A stretch of DNA of 64,000 bases from Anaerotignum sp. (GTDB lineage: Bacteria > Bacillota > Clostridia > Lachnospirales > Anaerotignaceae), in the NCBI GenBank assembly GCA_020024265.1, contig JAHHTW010000003.1, positions 39,492 through 103,491 of the forward strand. The letters are read 5' to 3'. The notes under the pieces are model-generated. The model saw only the letters and a list, made by a program, of their open reading frames with translations, was not told the origin of the DNA and did no database searches. Below, piece after piece: positions 47,692 through 57,255 of the stretch. Position numbers and translations under genes: made by a program. Position 1 is the stretch's first letter; every line of letters begins with the position of its first letter.

Positions 47692-48966
47692 ATGAATCAG
47701 ATAAAAGGCAAAGATATATTAGCGGTAGGTTTAACTATGTTTGCCATATTCTTTGGTGCAGGAAACTTGATATTTCCACCACACTTGGGACGAATTACGG
47801 GTGGTGAATGGTTTATTGGTTTTTTCTTTTTCTTTATTGTGGATGTTGGGGTTTCTATGCTGGCTATTTTTGCAACCATTCGCAGTCGAGATTTTTCTAT
47901 GACAGGTGTGCCAAGCCGTCTTGGAAAAAAGGCAGCAACGATTGTTGCAATTATTATTGCAACCTGTTTGGCTCCTTGTCTTTGTGTACCAAGAACAGCA
48001 GCAACAACATTTGAAATGGGTTGGGCACAGATGTTTCCCAATTTGAATATTTGGGTGTTTAGTTTTGTCTTTTTTGCAGTTGTTTGTTTTTTGACCATAC
48101 GACCGTCCAAAGTAGTTGATATTGTAGGGAATTATTTGACACCGATATTGGTATTATGTATTTTGGTGCTGTTGCTATTGGGCATCGTTGATCCGATCGG
48201 ACCCATCGCCGAAAGCTCTCAGGTAGAAACAATCAAAGAAGGCATTGTCAATGGATATCAAACCATGGATCCTCTGGGGATTGGACTGGTCATTGTTGCA
48301 ATTATGGGAGCGGTGACAGAAAAGGGGTATCAATCAAGAGAAGATCAAGCAAAATTGTTAGCCAGATCTGCAGCAATTGCTGGTGCATTGTTGTTTATCG
48401 TATATGGTGGTTTGAGCTATTTGGGGGCAACTGTTTCCAATGGAGGATTTGAAGATTACAATCAGGCAGCATTGGTTGTTGCTTTGACACAGGAATTGAT
48501 GGGAACATGGGGCGTTATTATGATGGCAGTTATTGTATTGTTTGCCTGCCTGACGACAGCGATTGGTCTTACATCCGGTTTCGCTGGTACATTGGAAACA
48601 CTGACAAACGGAAAATGCAAATATAAGGTAACGGTTGTGGTAATGTCTATTTTCTCTTTTGTTGTTTCCAATGCAGGTATTTCTACCATCATCAGCGTTG
48701 CAGCACCAATTTTGTCTGTAATATTCCCTTGTTTTATTACTATGACGGTGTTGATGTTTTTCGGAAAATATATCAAAAATGATAATGTCATTCGTATTGC
48801 AACGCTCTTTGCATTTATCATTAGCTTATCTGAAGTATTGACAGGATTTGGTCTGCCACTTCATTATACGAAAATGCTGCCATTGTCACCCTACCAATGC
48901 GGATGGATTGTACCGGCAATCATAGGTGGTGTCATTGGGCACTTTATTCCGGACAGAAAAGCGTGA
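47692..48966 (+). CDS. brnQ: Branched-chain amino acid transporter BrnQ
   Basis: Sodium- or proton-coupled importer of Leu, Ile and Val. 424 residues, about 12 membrane helices, with the family opening VGLTMFAIFFGAGNLIFPPHLG, the YLTPILVLCI helix, and GLTSGFAGTLE. GGAAGGGGA precedes the ATG. The downstream CoA-transferase could act on acids from branched-chain amino acid fermentation, but the two genes are 354 bp apart. Confidence 0.93.
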   Translation: MNQIKGKDILAVGLTMFAIFFGAGNLIFPPHLGRITGGEWFIGFFFFFIVDVGVSMLAIFATIRSRDFSMTGVPSRLGKKAATIVAIIIATCLAPCLCVPRTAATTFEMGWAQMFPNLNIWVFSFVFFAVVCFLTIRPSKVVDIVGNYLTPILVLCILVLLLLGIVDPIGPIAESSQVETIKEGIVNGYQTMDPLGIGLVIVAIMGAVTEKGYQSREDQAKLLARSAAIAGALLFIVYGGLSYLGATVSNGGFEDYNQAALVVALTQELMGTWGVIMMAVIVLFACLTTAIGLTSGFAGTLETLTNGKCKYKVTVVVMSIFSFVVSNAGISTIISVAAPILSVIFPCFITMTVLMFFGKYIKNDNVIRIATLFAFIISLSEVLTGFGLPLHYTKMLPLSPYQCGWIVPAIIGGVIGHFIPDRKA

Positions 48967-49060
48967 TTTTTGGAAAATATGTTGTAAAAACAGCACATTT
49001 TGCGAACGGATACCAAAAAAGATATGCAAATGTGCAGAACCATTTGTACAGAATATAAGG

Positions 49061-49080
49061 GAAGCGGCAATTGCCGCTTC
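49061..49080. repeat. Perfect 20-bp palindrome after brnQ
   Basis: GAAGCGGCAA/TTGCCGCTTC without loop and without T-run; may be part of a terminator or a protein site. The rest of the 354-bp gap holds a TTGACA at 49092 but no matching -10 box. Confidence 0.6.
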
Positions 49081-49320
49081 CATCACAGATGTTGACAGAA
49101 AGAATCAAAGAGGAAGGAGGCAAAGTAGGTACAATCTATATGGTTATGGTATGAGCGGTATATGCTGGTATGGACGGATATTTCCATTTGTGCCAAGGTG
49201 TCGCAAAAAAATCATTGAAAAAGCATTACCAATTTTGCAGGGCATCTTGGTAAGAAAAATCATACAGAAAAAAGTATCGTTTTTGTTTCTAAAAATCTAT
49301 GAGGGATAGGTGTTGAACAG

Positions 49321-50658
49321 ATGAATATATACGAAGAATATCAAAAGAAACTGGTATCTGCGCAAGAAGCAGTCAAAATAGTAAAAGATGGAGATTGGGT
49401 GGATTATAGTCAATGTTGTTCTTTTCCTGAAGCATTGGATGCGGCACTTGCAGCAAGGAAAGAAGAATTGCAAAATGTCAATGTCAGAAATGCAATCAGC
49501 ATGAAGCCCATTCAGATTGTGGAGCAAGATCCAAATCAGGAAGCGTTTACATACAATCTATGGCATTGCTCAGGAATAGACCGAAAATATGTAGATCAGG
49601 GCAGAGCGTTTTATTCTCCTATGATTTTCAGAAATTGTGGTTCCTATTACCAAAGAAAATTTGCACCTGTCAATGTAGCTATGATTTCTGTGGCGCCTAT
49701 GGATAAACATGGATATTTTAGCTATGGATTGACAAACTGTTGCATGCAGGAGATGTTAGATGCCGCAGAGCATATCATATTGGAGGTCAATCCTGCTATG
49801 CCTGTGATTTATGGTATGGAAGGGGATCATATCCATATTTCCGAAGTGGATTATGTTGTAGAGAGTGATTGCGGTTTGTGCCTTGCACCAAATGGCGCAC
49901 CCTCTGCATTGGATCAGAAAATTGCAGAACATATTTTCCCGCATTTGTATGACGGCATCACATTGCAGATTGGTATTGGCGGTATGCCCAATGCACTTGG
50001 TGGCTTGATTGCGGAATCTGATTTGAAGGATATTGGTATGCATACAGAATTGATGAGTGATGGATATTTGAGGCTCTACCAGTCGGGTAAAATCACCAAT
50101 AAAAAGAAAACGCTCAATAAAGGCAAAGGTGTGTTTTCTATATGCACCGGCTCTGAGGAGTTGTATGCATTTTTGGATCACAATATGGATATATTGTCTG
50201 CTCCTATGAGATACGTCAATAATCCCGAAACCATTCGGCAACTGGATCATTTTGTGTCGATCAATGGTTGTATCGCAATGGATTTGTATGGTCAGGTATG
50301 CTCAGAGACATCCGGTATCAGACAAATCAGTGGTACAGGCGGTCAGCTGGATTTTGTGACAGGAGCATATATGGCGGAGCATGGTCAGGCATTTTTGGCA
50401 ATGTCTGCTACATATCAGGATAAAAATGGTCAGGTACATTCCAGAATCCTACCCAAATTTACAGAAGGTGATGTGATTACAACGCCTCGTACACAAGCTC
50501 CCAGTATAGTGACAGAATATGGTATTGCACAGCTTTCAGGGCTCTCTACATGGCAAAGGGCAGAAGCCATTATATCTATTGCGCATCCTGATTTTAGAGA
50601 TGCATTGATTCACTCTGCACAACAGCAGAAGATTTGGAGAAGATCCAATAAGCGATAG
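49321..50658 (+). CDS. Acetyl-CoA hydrolase/transferase family CoA-transferase
   Basis: 445-residue class I CoA-transferase of the butyryl-CoA:acetate / 4-hydroxybutyrate CoA-transferase type. Catalytic Glu is most likely Glu243 (GMHTELMSDG), which carries the CoA thioester; CoA-binding glycine motifs are QIGIGGMPNALG and ISGTGGQLDFV. Such enzymes swap CoA between acetyl-CoA and other short acids in fermentation. Acid specificity is not readable here. Followed by a terminator 120 bp downstream; single gene. Confidence 0.87.
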   Translation: MNIYEEYQKKLVSAQEAVKIVKDGDWVDYSQCCSFPEALDAALAARKEELQNVNVRNAISMKPIQIVEQDPNQEAFTYNLWHCSGIDRKYVDQGRAFYSPMIFRNCGSYYQRKFAPVNVAMISVAPMDKHGYFSYGLTNCCMQEMLDAAEHIILEVNPAMPVIYGMEGDHIHISEVDYVVESDCGLCLAPNGAPSALDQKIAEHIFPHLYDGITLQIGIGGMPNALGGLIAESDLKDIGMHTELMSDGYLRLYQSGKITNKKKTLNKGKGVFSICTGSEELYAFLDHNMDILSAPMRYVNNPETIRQLDHFVSINGCIAMDLYGQVCSETSGIRQISGTGGQLDFVTGAYMAEHGQAFLAMSATYQDKNGQVHSRILPKFTEGDVITTPRTQAPSIVTEYGIAQLSGLSTWQRAEAIISIAHPDFRDALIHSAQQQKIWRRSNKR

Positions 50659-50775
50659 TATCCGATTGCATTACAAATGTATGCTTTTTCTGCCCATACA
50701 GAAATTGTGGTTATATAAAAAAATATGATTGACAGACTGTGGTTCTTATAAAAACCATACAAGTGATGGATGATT

Positions 50776-50832
50776 GGAAACCTCTTATGTGTTTATGTAT
50801 AATACAAAAGGCATAGGAGGCTTCCTTTTTTT
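50776..50832 (+). terminator. Terminator after the CoA-transferase gene
   Basis: 14-bp stem with one mismatch and one G-U (GGAAACCTCTTATG against CATAGGAGGCTTCC), 22-nt loop, then T7. The following 235 bp to the diguanylate cyclase gene are A/T-rich without a clear signal. Confidence 0.75.
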
Positions 50833-51067
50833 GATAAATTGAGCGGTGTGCATGTCATTGCATACAGAAAAACACTTTGAAATGTAATTTTTTGCATATA
50901 TCATAGTTGTATTTGCATATTTGTTATGATAAAATAAAAAATATTGTGTTAAGAAAAAATAAAGAATGTCCAACCGTTGATATGTCAAGGATATCACAAG
51001 GATACACAGCATCATTACATATATTTTTTACAGGTTGGATCAATGTTTGTTTGGAGGATAGACGTTT

Positions 51068-54000
51068 ATGTTAAATCAGAATACACTATTGTTGGTTGGT
51101 GGAACCAATGAAAGTTGTACAGCATTACATGATATTTTAGATGCAAAATATCATCTTTTGCAAACATCTGATCTGGAACAAGCAAAGCAGGTATTGGTAC
51201 AGTACCCCATTGCAGTTGTCCTTCTGGATATTACTGACTTGAAAAACGCTGACATAGATGATATACATACATGGATACAAAGCCCAGATGCTGCAAATAT
51301 CCCATTTTTAGCACTTACTTTCTGTCCAAATGAAAAAATCAGTGAGCAGCTGATCACAATTGGCATATCGGATATTGTGATCATGCCGTGTTTTGCGGCA
51401 CTCCTATTGCGTCGCATACAGATTATGATAGAATGGAAGAGTCAGAAATTACAGGTTGCGTATGCACAGCAGGAGCAGGTTTCAGAAATGACTGCACAGA
51501 ATCAGAGCAAAAAAAGCCAGCCGGAACATGAAAAATATTATGAAATTCTGTGTCATATGAATTTAGCTGTATTTGAGATAGATGTGGATTGCGCAACGTA
51601 TCAGGTGATTTATAATACAGATTCAAATCTTTATGCTTTAGATACTATTTCCTCTTATCAAGATTTGATCTCTTACGCTACAGAGCATCTGATTCTTCCA
51701 AAGGAGCAGGAGATGCTGCTTGCCGCATTTTATAAGGGAATGAAGCATCTTTTTGAAGACCGAATCCGTCAAGAAGACTTCTATATTCATTTCAAGAATG
51801 TAGCCGGTGGCGATCCGATCTTATACCGATTGACAATGTTTCGTGTCAGAACATTAGATACATCCGGCAAACGGATTACAATCATATGTCAAAAGATATT
51901 GGATCAAAAAAGTATGCAGCGGGATGCCGATTTTTTGAATGATGCAATTTGGGAAACATCAGATAGAATTTGCTCTGTTTATGAAGATAAAAATCTAACA
52001 TTTAGACGTGTGGGAAAAGATATTTTGTCTTTGCTGGGCTATACCATTGCGGAGCTGCAAACGCAATATCACAATCATATGATTGCGCTGATTCATCCTG
52101 AGGATCGACAGAATGTATGGGACACCATGAAGGAGCAGTTGGCAGAAAAAGTAGAATTTGTAATGGAATTTCGTATTCGGCACAAAGATGGGCATTATAT
52201 TTGGGTGCTGAGCCAGAGCTATCACTTTGACGTAAATGAAGAAGAAGCTTATTTGTATTTTGTATTGATTGATATTTCAAAAAGCAAAGCAACAGAAGAA
52301 ATGCTTCAGCAGACCATGGAACATCAAGCAATCATTTTAGAGCAGACAGAAAGCGTGATATTTGAATATGACGTGATACTGCAAAAGGCTGTTTTTTCGC
52401 CAAGATGGAAACAGATTTTTGGCTATGAACCTATCAATTCCAATATCATAGAACGTATGCCAACAGAAACCCATTTCCATCCGGATGATATTTCTATTGC
52501 ATTACATGTGTTTGAAGCATTGATGAATGGTTCTCCGTATGAAGAATGTGATTTACGTGTGGCAAAAGATGATGGCGAGTATTTATGGTGTAGTGCAAGA
52601 ATCACGGTACAGTATAGCTTAGATAAAAAGCCGTTGAAGTTTATAGGTGTGATCACAAATATAGATGCACAAAAAAGAACAGAAAAGACATTGCAGGAAA
52701 GGGCAGAGAAAGATTCTTTGACAGAATTGCTGAATAAAAGTGCAAGTAGAAGCTATATAGAAGAATACCTGTTAAATGCACCTGATGATACACAATCTGC
52801 CTTTATTGTCATAGATTTGGATAATTTCAAACAAGTCAATGATCTGTATGGGCATTTGATGGGAGATATCATCATCAAGCAGGCAGCCACAGAAATCAAA
52901 AATATGTTCCGTTCCAATGATATTGTGGCTCGTATTGGCGGGGATGAATTTATTGTTGTGATGAAAACCGTTCCGTCTAAGGAAATCTTAGAAAAGCGTC
53001 TTGGTGCATTGATTGAAATTTTCTATCAAAAACTGCATGAGCAAGTGCCGGATGCACAGCTGGGCTGTTCCATAGGTGTTGCAATTTTTCCGGAACATGG
53101 TATAGTATATCAGGATTTGTTCCGTCATGCCGATCAGGCATTGTATCAGGCAAAAACGCAAGGAAAGAATAAATATGTCATTTATGATGTCACCCATATT
53201 GCCTTGCCACAATGCAAAAACAAAACGCAAAGACAATGTGAACAAGCACAATCCAATCAAGAAGATGAGGTTGCGATTGAACATTTATTACAATATACAT
53301 TTCAGCAACTTTATGAATCCGGTGATGTAGAACAAACCGTACAGATTATGTTGGAAGTGGTTGGTCGTACACTCAATGTCAGTCGTGTATACATATTTGA
53401 AAACAATGCAGACAATACATGTTGCTCCAATACGTTTGAATGGTGTAATGATGGGATTGAACCCGCAATGGAGCATTTGCAAAATATAAGCTACGAGGAT
53501 GAGCTTTTGGGGTATGAGGATAATTTTAATGAGTATGGTATTTTCTATTGTCCTGATATTGCCAAGTTACCCAAAGCACAGTATGACATACTGGCTCCAC
53601 AGGGAATCAAATCCATGCTGCAATGTTCTATACGAGATCGAGGTGTCTTTCGTGGATATGTGGGATTTGATGAGTGTACTGAAAATCGTTTATGGGTACA
53701 GAAACAGATTGATGCACTTACATTTTTCTCAGAAATGCTCTCCATATTCCTATTGAAAAAACGTGCGCAGGACGAAATTGCATATCGTGTACAAAATTTA
53801 TATAGTATCTTGGAAAATCAAAAAGCATGGATTTATGTCATTGATGTAGATACCTATGAGATCCTGTTTATGAACGCAAAAACAAAAGTTGCTGCACCAG
53901 GTGCAGAGGAAGGAAAATATTGTTATGAATGCTTGATGGGGCTGGATTCTTGTTGTCCAGAATGCCCAACAAGGAATATTAATGAGCAGGGAAATGGCGA

Positions 54001-54115
54001 ACAATATATTTATAATAAAAAATTGGGTATTCATAGTTATGCAGAAGCTACCTTGATTCATTGGAATGGTAAGGATGCATATTTGATTCTCTGTCATGAA
54101 GTGAAGAAATCTTAA
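51068..54115 (+). CDS. Multi-domain diguanylate cyclase with Cys-rich C-terminal PAS
   Basis: 1015 residues, soluble. Order: degenerate receiver domain (1-125; VLLDITD kept, acidic pair replaced by VGGTNES), an uncharacterised region (155-285), PAS with PAC (about 295-410), second PAS/PAC (about 425-540), GGDEF domain (about 550-710) with an intact active site RIGGDEF near 622 and an inhibitory I-site RSND exactly five residues before it, a GAF domain (about 740-895) and a third PAS (about 905-1015) with YCYECLMGLDSCCPECP. It should make c-di-GMP under control of several inputs. The C-terminal cysteines could bind metal or sense redox. Confidence 0.9.
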   Translation: MLNQNTLLLVGGTNESCTALHDILDAKYHLLQTSDLEQAKQVLVQYPIAVVLLDITDLKNADIDDIHTWIQSPDAANIPFLALTFCPNEKISEQLITIGISDIVIMPCFAALLLRRIQIMIEWKSQKLQVAYAQQEQVSEMTAQNQSKKSQPEHEKYYEILCHMNLAVFEIDVDCATYQVIYNTDSNLYALDTISSYQDLISYATEHLILPKEQEMLLAAFYKGMKHLFEDRIRQEDFYIHFKNVAGGDPILYRLTMFRVRTLDTSGKRITIICQKILDQKSMQRDADFLNDAIWETSDRICSVYEDKNLTFRRVGKDILSLLGYTIAELQTQYHNHMIALIHPEDRQNVWDTMKEQLAEKVEFVMEFRIRHKDGHYIWVLSQSYHFDVNEEEAYLYFVLIDISKSKATEEMLQQTMEHQAIILEQTESVIFEYDVILQKAVFSPRWKQIFGYEPINSNIIERMPTETHFHPDDISIALHVFEALMNGSPYEECDLRVAKDDGEYLWCSARITVQYSLDKKPLKFIGVITNIDAQKRTEKTLQERAEKDSLTELLNKSASRSYIEEYLLNAPDDTQSAFIVIDLDNFKQVNDLYGHLMGDIIIKQAATEIKNMFRSNDIVARIGGDEFIVVMKTVPSKEILEKRLGALIEIFYQKLHEQVPDAQLGCSIGVAIFPEHGIVYQDLFRHADQALYQAKTQGKNKYVIYDVTHIALPQCKNKTQRQCEQAQSNQEDEVAIEHLLQYTFQQLYESGDVEQTVQIMLEVVGRTLNVSRVYIFENNADNTCCSNTFEWCNDGIEPAMEHLQNISYEDELLGYEDNFNEYGIFYCPDIAKLPKAQYDILAPQGIKSMLQCSIRDRGVFRGYVGFDECTENRLWVQKQIDALTFFSEMLSIFLLKKRAQDEIAYRVQNLYSILENQKAWIYVIDVDTYEILFMNAKTKVAAPGAEEGKYCYECLMGLDSCCPECPTRNINEQGNGEQYIYNKKLGIHSYAEATLIHWNGKDAYLILCHEVKKS

Positions 54116-54338
54116 AATGAGTGAAATGGTATCCAGAAAGTACAGGGTATGATTTCTCAAAATATCGCTGTACAAAAAGCAAGACAGCAGTGATATTTGG
54201 ATGGAGCAACAATCTGAAGCCAAAAGAAAGCAGAGCATATCTTTTCATAGAAAAATGTGAAAAGGTATGAACTGCTTTTTTATTGTAATGATTGGAAGAA
54301 GGATATGCCATGTTGATATAGAAACCAATACGCAATTA

Positions 54339-54347
54339 TGATATAAT
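54339..54347 (+). promoter_or_regulatory. Extended -10 promoter of the two-component system
   Basis: TGATATAAT, a TG-extended consensus -10 box, about 35 bp upstream of the response regulator start. The -35 region is poor. Confidence 0.5.
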
Positions 54348-54380
54348 GCAATCAAAATACCGAGTATGGGAAGGATGCAC

Positions 54381-55058
54381 ATGGAGCAACTGTTGATTAT
54401 AGAAGATAATAAAGAATTGAATCAGGGCTTGTGCAAAGCGCTCAAAGCCGAAAATAGAAAGGTGATTTCTTGTTACAACATCAAAAGCGCAAGAGAACAG
54501 CTGTTGTGTCAATGTTCTTCGTTGGTACTGCTGGATATCCATATGCCCGATGGCAATGGCTTGGACTTGCTGCGGGAAATCAAAGAGCAATACCCTGCAT
54601 TACCAGTCATATTACTGACTGCAAATGATATGGATGCAGATATTGTAAATGGACTGGAACAAGGAGCAGATGACTATATTACAAAACCGTTCTCACTTGC
54701 AGTTTTGCGTGCAAGAATCAATACACAGCTGCGTAAATATCAGAAGCTCCAAACAGAGGACATGGTTCACATAGATCAATTTGTATTTGACTTCGCAAAT
54801 CTCAGATTTTATGTTCAGAATCAACCTGTGGAACTAAGCAAGACAGAACAAAAGCTATTACGGATTTTGATTGAAAATCGTGGAAATGTACTGCGTCGCA
54901 GTACTTTGGTGGATCGTATTTGGACAGATGCAGCGGAATATGTAGACGAAAATGCGCTGTCTGTTACCATAAAACGGTTACGTGATAAACTGGGAGCGCA
55001 AGCGTATATCAAAACGGTGTATGGAGTTGGGTACATGTGGGTGATGGAGCATGAGTAA
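54381..55058 (+). CDS. OmpR/PhoB family response regulator
   Basis: 225 residues. Receiver domain with acidic IIEDN, phospho-acceptor Asp in LVLLDIHMPDG, the LLTAND switch and the TKPFS lysine; then a winged-helix DNA-binding domain (ELSKTEQKLLRILIENRG, then SVTIKRLRDKLGA and VYGVGYMW). GGAAGGA lies five bases before the ATG at 54381; upstream ATGs in frame overlap that site. Overlaps the histidine kinase gene by eight bases. Targets unknown. Confidence 0.93.
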   Translation: MEQLLIIEDNKELNQGLCKALKAENRKVISCYNIKSAREQLLCQCSSLVLLDIHMPDGNGLDLLREIKEQYPALPVILLTANDMDADIVNGLEQGADDYITKPFSLAVLRARINTQLRKYQKLQTEDMVHIDQFVFDFANLRFYVQNQPVELSKTEQKLLRILIENRGNVLRRSTLVDRIWTDAAEYVDENALSVTIKRLRDKLGAQAYIKTVYGVGYMWVMEHE

Positions 55059-55968
55059 TGGTGGTGTGATTTTTGGCGTGGTATTTGGTGGTGCATGTTT
55101 GGGAATTGCGATATTGATTGTTTATTTCCATCAAAAGAAAACAAAAAACATCATGCAGAATATAGATCGTATGCTGACATGTGCCATAGACGGAAATTTT
55201 AAAGAAACCATGTTTGATGAAAGTATGCTGTCTGCTTTGGAAACAAAATACGCAAATTATCTTTCTGCATCGGTACTTTCTGCACAGAATATTGCCAAAG
55301 AAAAGGATAAAATCAAAGAATTGATTTCTGATCTCTCACATCAAACAAAGACACCGATTGCAAATCTTTTGTTATATACAGAGCTTTTGCAGGAAGAAGA
55401 TTTGTCAGCAGATGCAAAAGCGTATGTGAATATTTTACATATACAATTGGAAAAGCTAAGATTTTTTATTGATGCACTGATGAAGCTGTCACGATTGGAA
55501 AATGGCATCATCTCTCTTTCCACAAAGAAAGAACCGTTACAGCCCATGCTGCAAGCGGTAATCAGTCAATTTGTTTCCGAGGCAATGCGCAAAAATATAT
55601 GCTTGTTGATAGAGGATACAGAGGCTTTTGCACAGTTTGATCCAAAATGGACAACAGAAGCAATTTGCAATCTTGTGGACAATGCAGTGAAATATACGCA
55701 AAAGGGAAGTGTTCGGATTTCTGTTAAGGCATATGAATTGTTTGTTTGTATTTGTATACAAGATACAGGAATTGGTATTTCGGAAGAAGAACATGCCAAG
55801 ATTTTTACAAGATTTTACCGTTCTGCGCATGTTGCCGATCAGGAGGGGATAGGGATTGGATTATACTTGGCTCGAGAGATCATTCGTGAAGAAGGTGGGT
55901 ATATCAAGGTCGATTCTGCATACGGGCAAGGTAGCACATTCTCTGTTTATCTTCCAGCAGCGATGTGA
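55051..55968 (+). CDS. Sensor histidine kinase, single membrane helix
   Basis: 305 residues with one N-terminal membrane helix (about 5-27) and almost no extracellular part. H-box SDLSHQTKTPIANLLLY, N-box CNLVDNAVKYT, G1 DTGIGIS, F-box IFTRFYRS and G2 GIGIGLYLAREI are complete. Lack of a sensor loop suggests intramembrane sensing or signalling through a partner protein such as an ABC transporter, as in BceS-type kinases, although no transporter is adjacent. Same operon as the response regulator. Confidence 0.92.
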   Translation: MSNGGVIFGVVFGGACLGIAILIVYFHQKKTKNIMQNIDRMLTCAIDGNFKETMFDESMLSALETKYANYLSASVLSAQNIAKEKDKIKELISDLSHQTKTPIANLLLYTELLQEEDLSADAKAYVNILHIQLEKLRFFIDALMKLSRLENGIISLSTKKEPLQPMLQAVISQFVSEAMRKNICLLIEDTEAFAQFDPKWTTEAICNLVDNAVKYTQKGSVRISVKAYELFVCICIQDTGIGISEEEHAKIFTRFYRSAHVADQEGIGIGLYLAREIIREEGGYIKVDSAYGQGSTFSVYLPAAM

Positions 55969-56031
55969 TTTTTGCAAGACCAATCAAAGCATATCTGTAC
56001 AGGAAGGCATGTGGATAGAATCTTACAGGAT

Positions 56032-56080
56032 AAACGGCGTGTAACAAAAGGAATATTCTTGTGTTACACACCGTTTTTTA
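56032..56080 (+). terminator. Terminator after the two-component system
   Basis: AAACGG-C-GTGTAACA paired with TGTTACAC-A-CCGTTT (one mismatch), 15-nt loop, T-rich end. Confidence 0.8.
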
Positions 56081-57183
56081 AGGCAAAACGGAGAGATGGA
56101 TGCTTTACTGAAAACGGACGAGTGTATGATGTACAATATGCTTTCTGACAAGCAGGTTGTATATACGATTTGGATCATATGGATTTGTTTGGCTTGGAAG
56201 AAAAAAGCATGACGGTGGTTCGTTGCAAAAAAATTGAATTTGTATTCTTAAATCAAAACCTTATATTTCTATGCAATACCATAGAGAATATCGTGCCTTT
56301 GGAACATTTGTATTTCAGAATATCAGCTTGGCAGGAAAAGCCGGTTGCAAAATAAGTTTCATTTTTGTATAGCATTGCAGGTTTGTAGTCTTGATAACAT
56401 TTATATCAAAAGTAAAATTTTCTGTTTGGTTTCCTTCATTCCCATAAATCGTCAAAAGCATGGATTGATGTAAGCAATATGTGTATGAATTTGAGCGATT
56501 GAGCCGATATACCATAACTCAAGAATGAGAGGAAGTCGCAACCGCCCGATTAGTCAGATGTTCATGGGCAAAGTCAAGAAAAAATAAATAAGCTCGCCTC
56601 CCTTTGTGTATATGAACAAACTGAATTATGTTCTATTTCCCCTTCTTCCTTGTGAAGAAGGGGTATTTTTTGCCCATTTGGATTTACTGCTGGACATTGT
56701 TGGAGGGGTTAAATGACATATGGTGTATGATGCTACCCTTAATGTTAAGAAAAGATTCGGATGTTTTGAAAAAGTGGGCAGATATTTGGCAACAACAGAG
56801 GCAATTGCTATATGGCATCAAATCTGTTTCAGATGCCACTATGATGAAATATCATGGCAGTGTACGGCATCTGCTTTTTCAGAGCCTACAATTGGAGATA
56901 ACAGATCATATTCATATATGTTTTTGCTAGATAGGGTTATATAAATAAAATTTTTTGTTATATAAAATGCCGAAATAGATATGTTCGTATGATTTTAATA
57001 TCAATTTTTGTGTTATATGATATGAAAATTCGACGATTGAGTTGAAAACAACTCTGTGTTTTGTTTTTAATTCAATGCAGAAATATATTCAAGTTTGGCG
57101 GTTTTTTAGAATTTGTGAGTTGTTTTTAATTCGATAACAAAAATCAATCATGGGAAAATCATTGAAATAACAGTAAAAAATAT
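56081..57183. other. 1.1-kb gap without a convincing gene
   Basis: Frames up to 100 codons occur (56170-56355, 56628-56930, 56720-56944) but lack ribosome sites and familiar protein features. A 20-codon basic frame lies at 56525-56587 (MRGSRNRPISQMFMGKVKKK) and a hairpin with T6 at 56639-56671 (CCCCTTCTT/AAGAAGGGG). The last 200 bp carry the control region of the CoA-transferase operon. Confidence 0.5.
57039..57132 (+). promoter_or_regulatory. Candidate activator binding sites upstream of the sigma-54 promoter
   Basis: A perfect inverted repeat GAGTTG-AAAA-CAACTC (57039-57054) and a degenerate one GAGTTG-TTTT-TAATTC (57117-57132). A third related half, TTTTTAATTC, lies at about 57064-57073, 59-60 bp from its twin. 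Their place 60-150 bp upstream of the -24 box is typical for sigma-54 activators. Confidence 0.6.
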
Positions 57184-57200
57184 TTGGCACGATTCTTGCT
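57184..57200 (+). promoter_or_regulatory. Sigma-54 promoter
   Basis: TTGGCAC-GATTC-TTGCT: -24 GG and -12 GC with the exact 10-bp separation, matching the consensus TGGCAC-N5-TTGCW in full. It drives the CaiB-CaiB-BCCT genes, 56 bp before the first ATG. Confidence 0.9.
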
Positions 57201-57255
57201 TAATATGATAGACAGGAAGCAAAATAACAAAGGCAATTGAGAAAGGAGCTATTTT

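Noticed and set aside
48926..49309. 127-codon frame overlapping the end of brnQ
   Set aside because: Overlaps brnQ in another frame and crosses the palindrome; Lys/Arg-rich low-complexity translation, no family likeness.
51068..51445. Functional receiver domain at the start of the diguanylate cyclase
   Set aside because: The conserved acidic pair is replaced by VGGTNES, so phosphorylation is unlikely; kept as a degenerate receiver.
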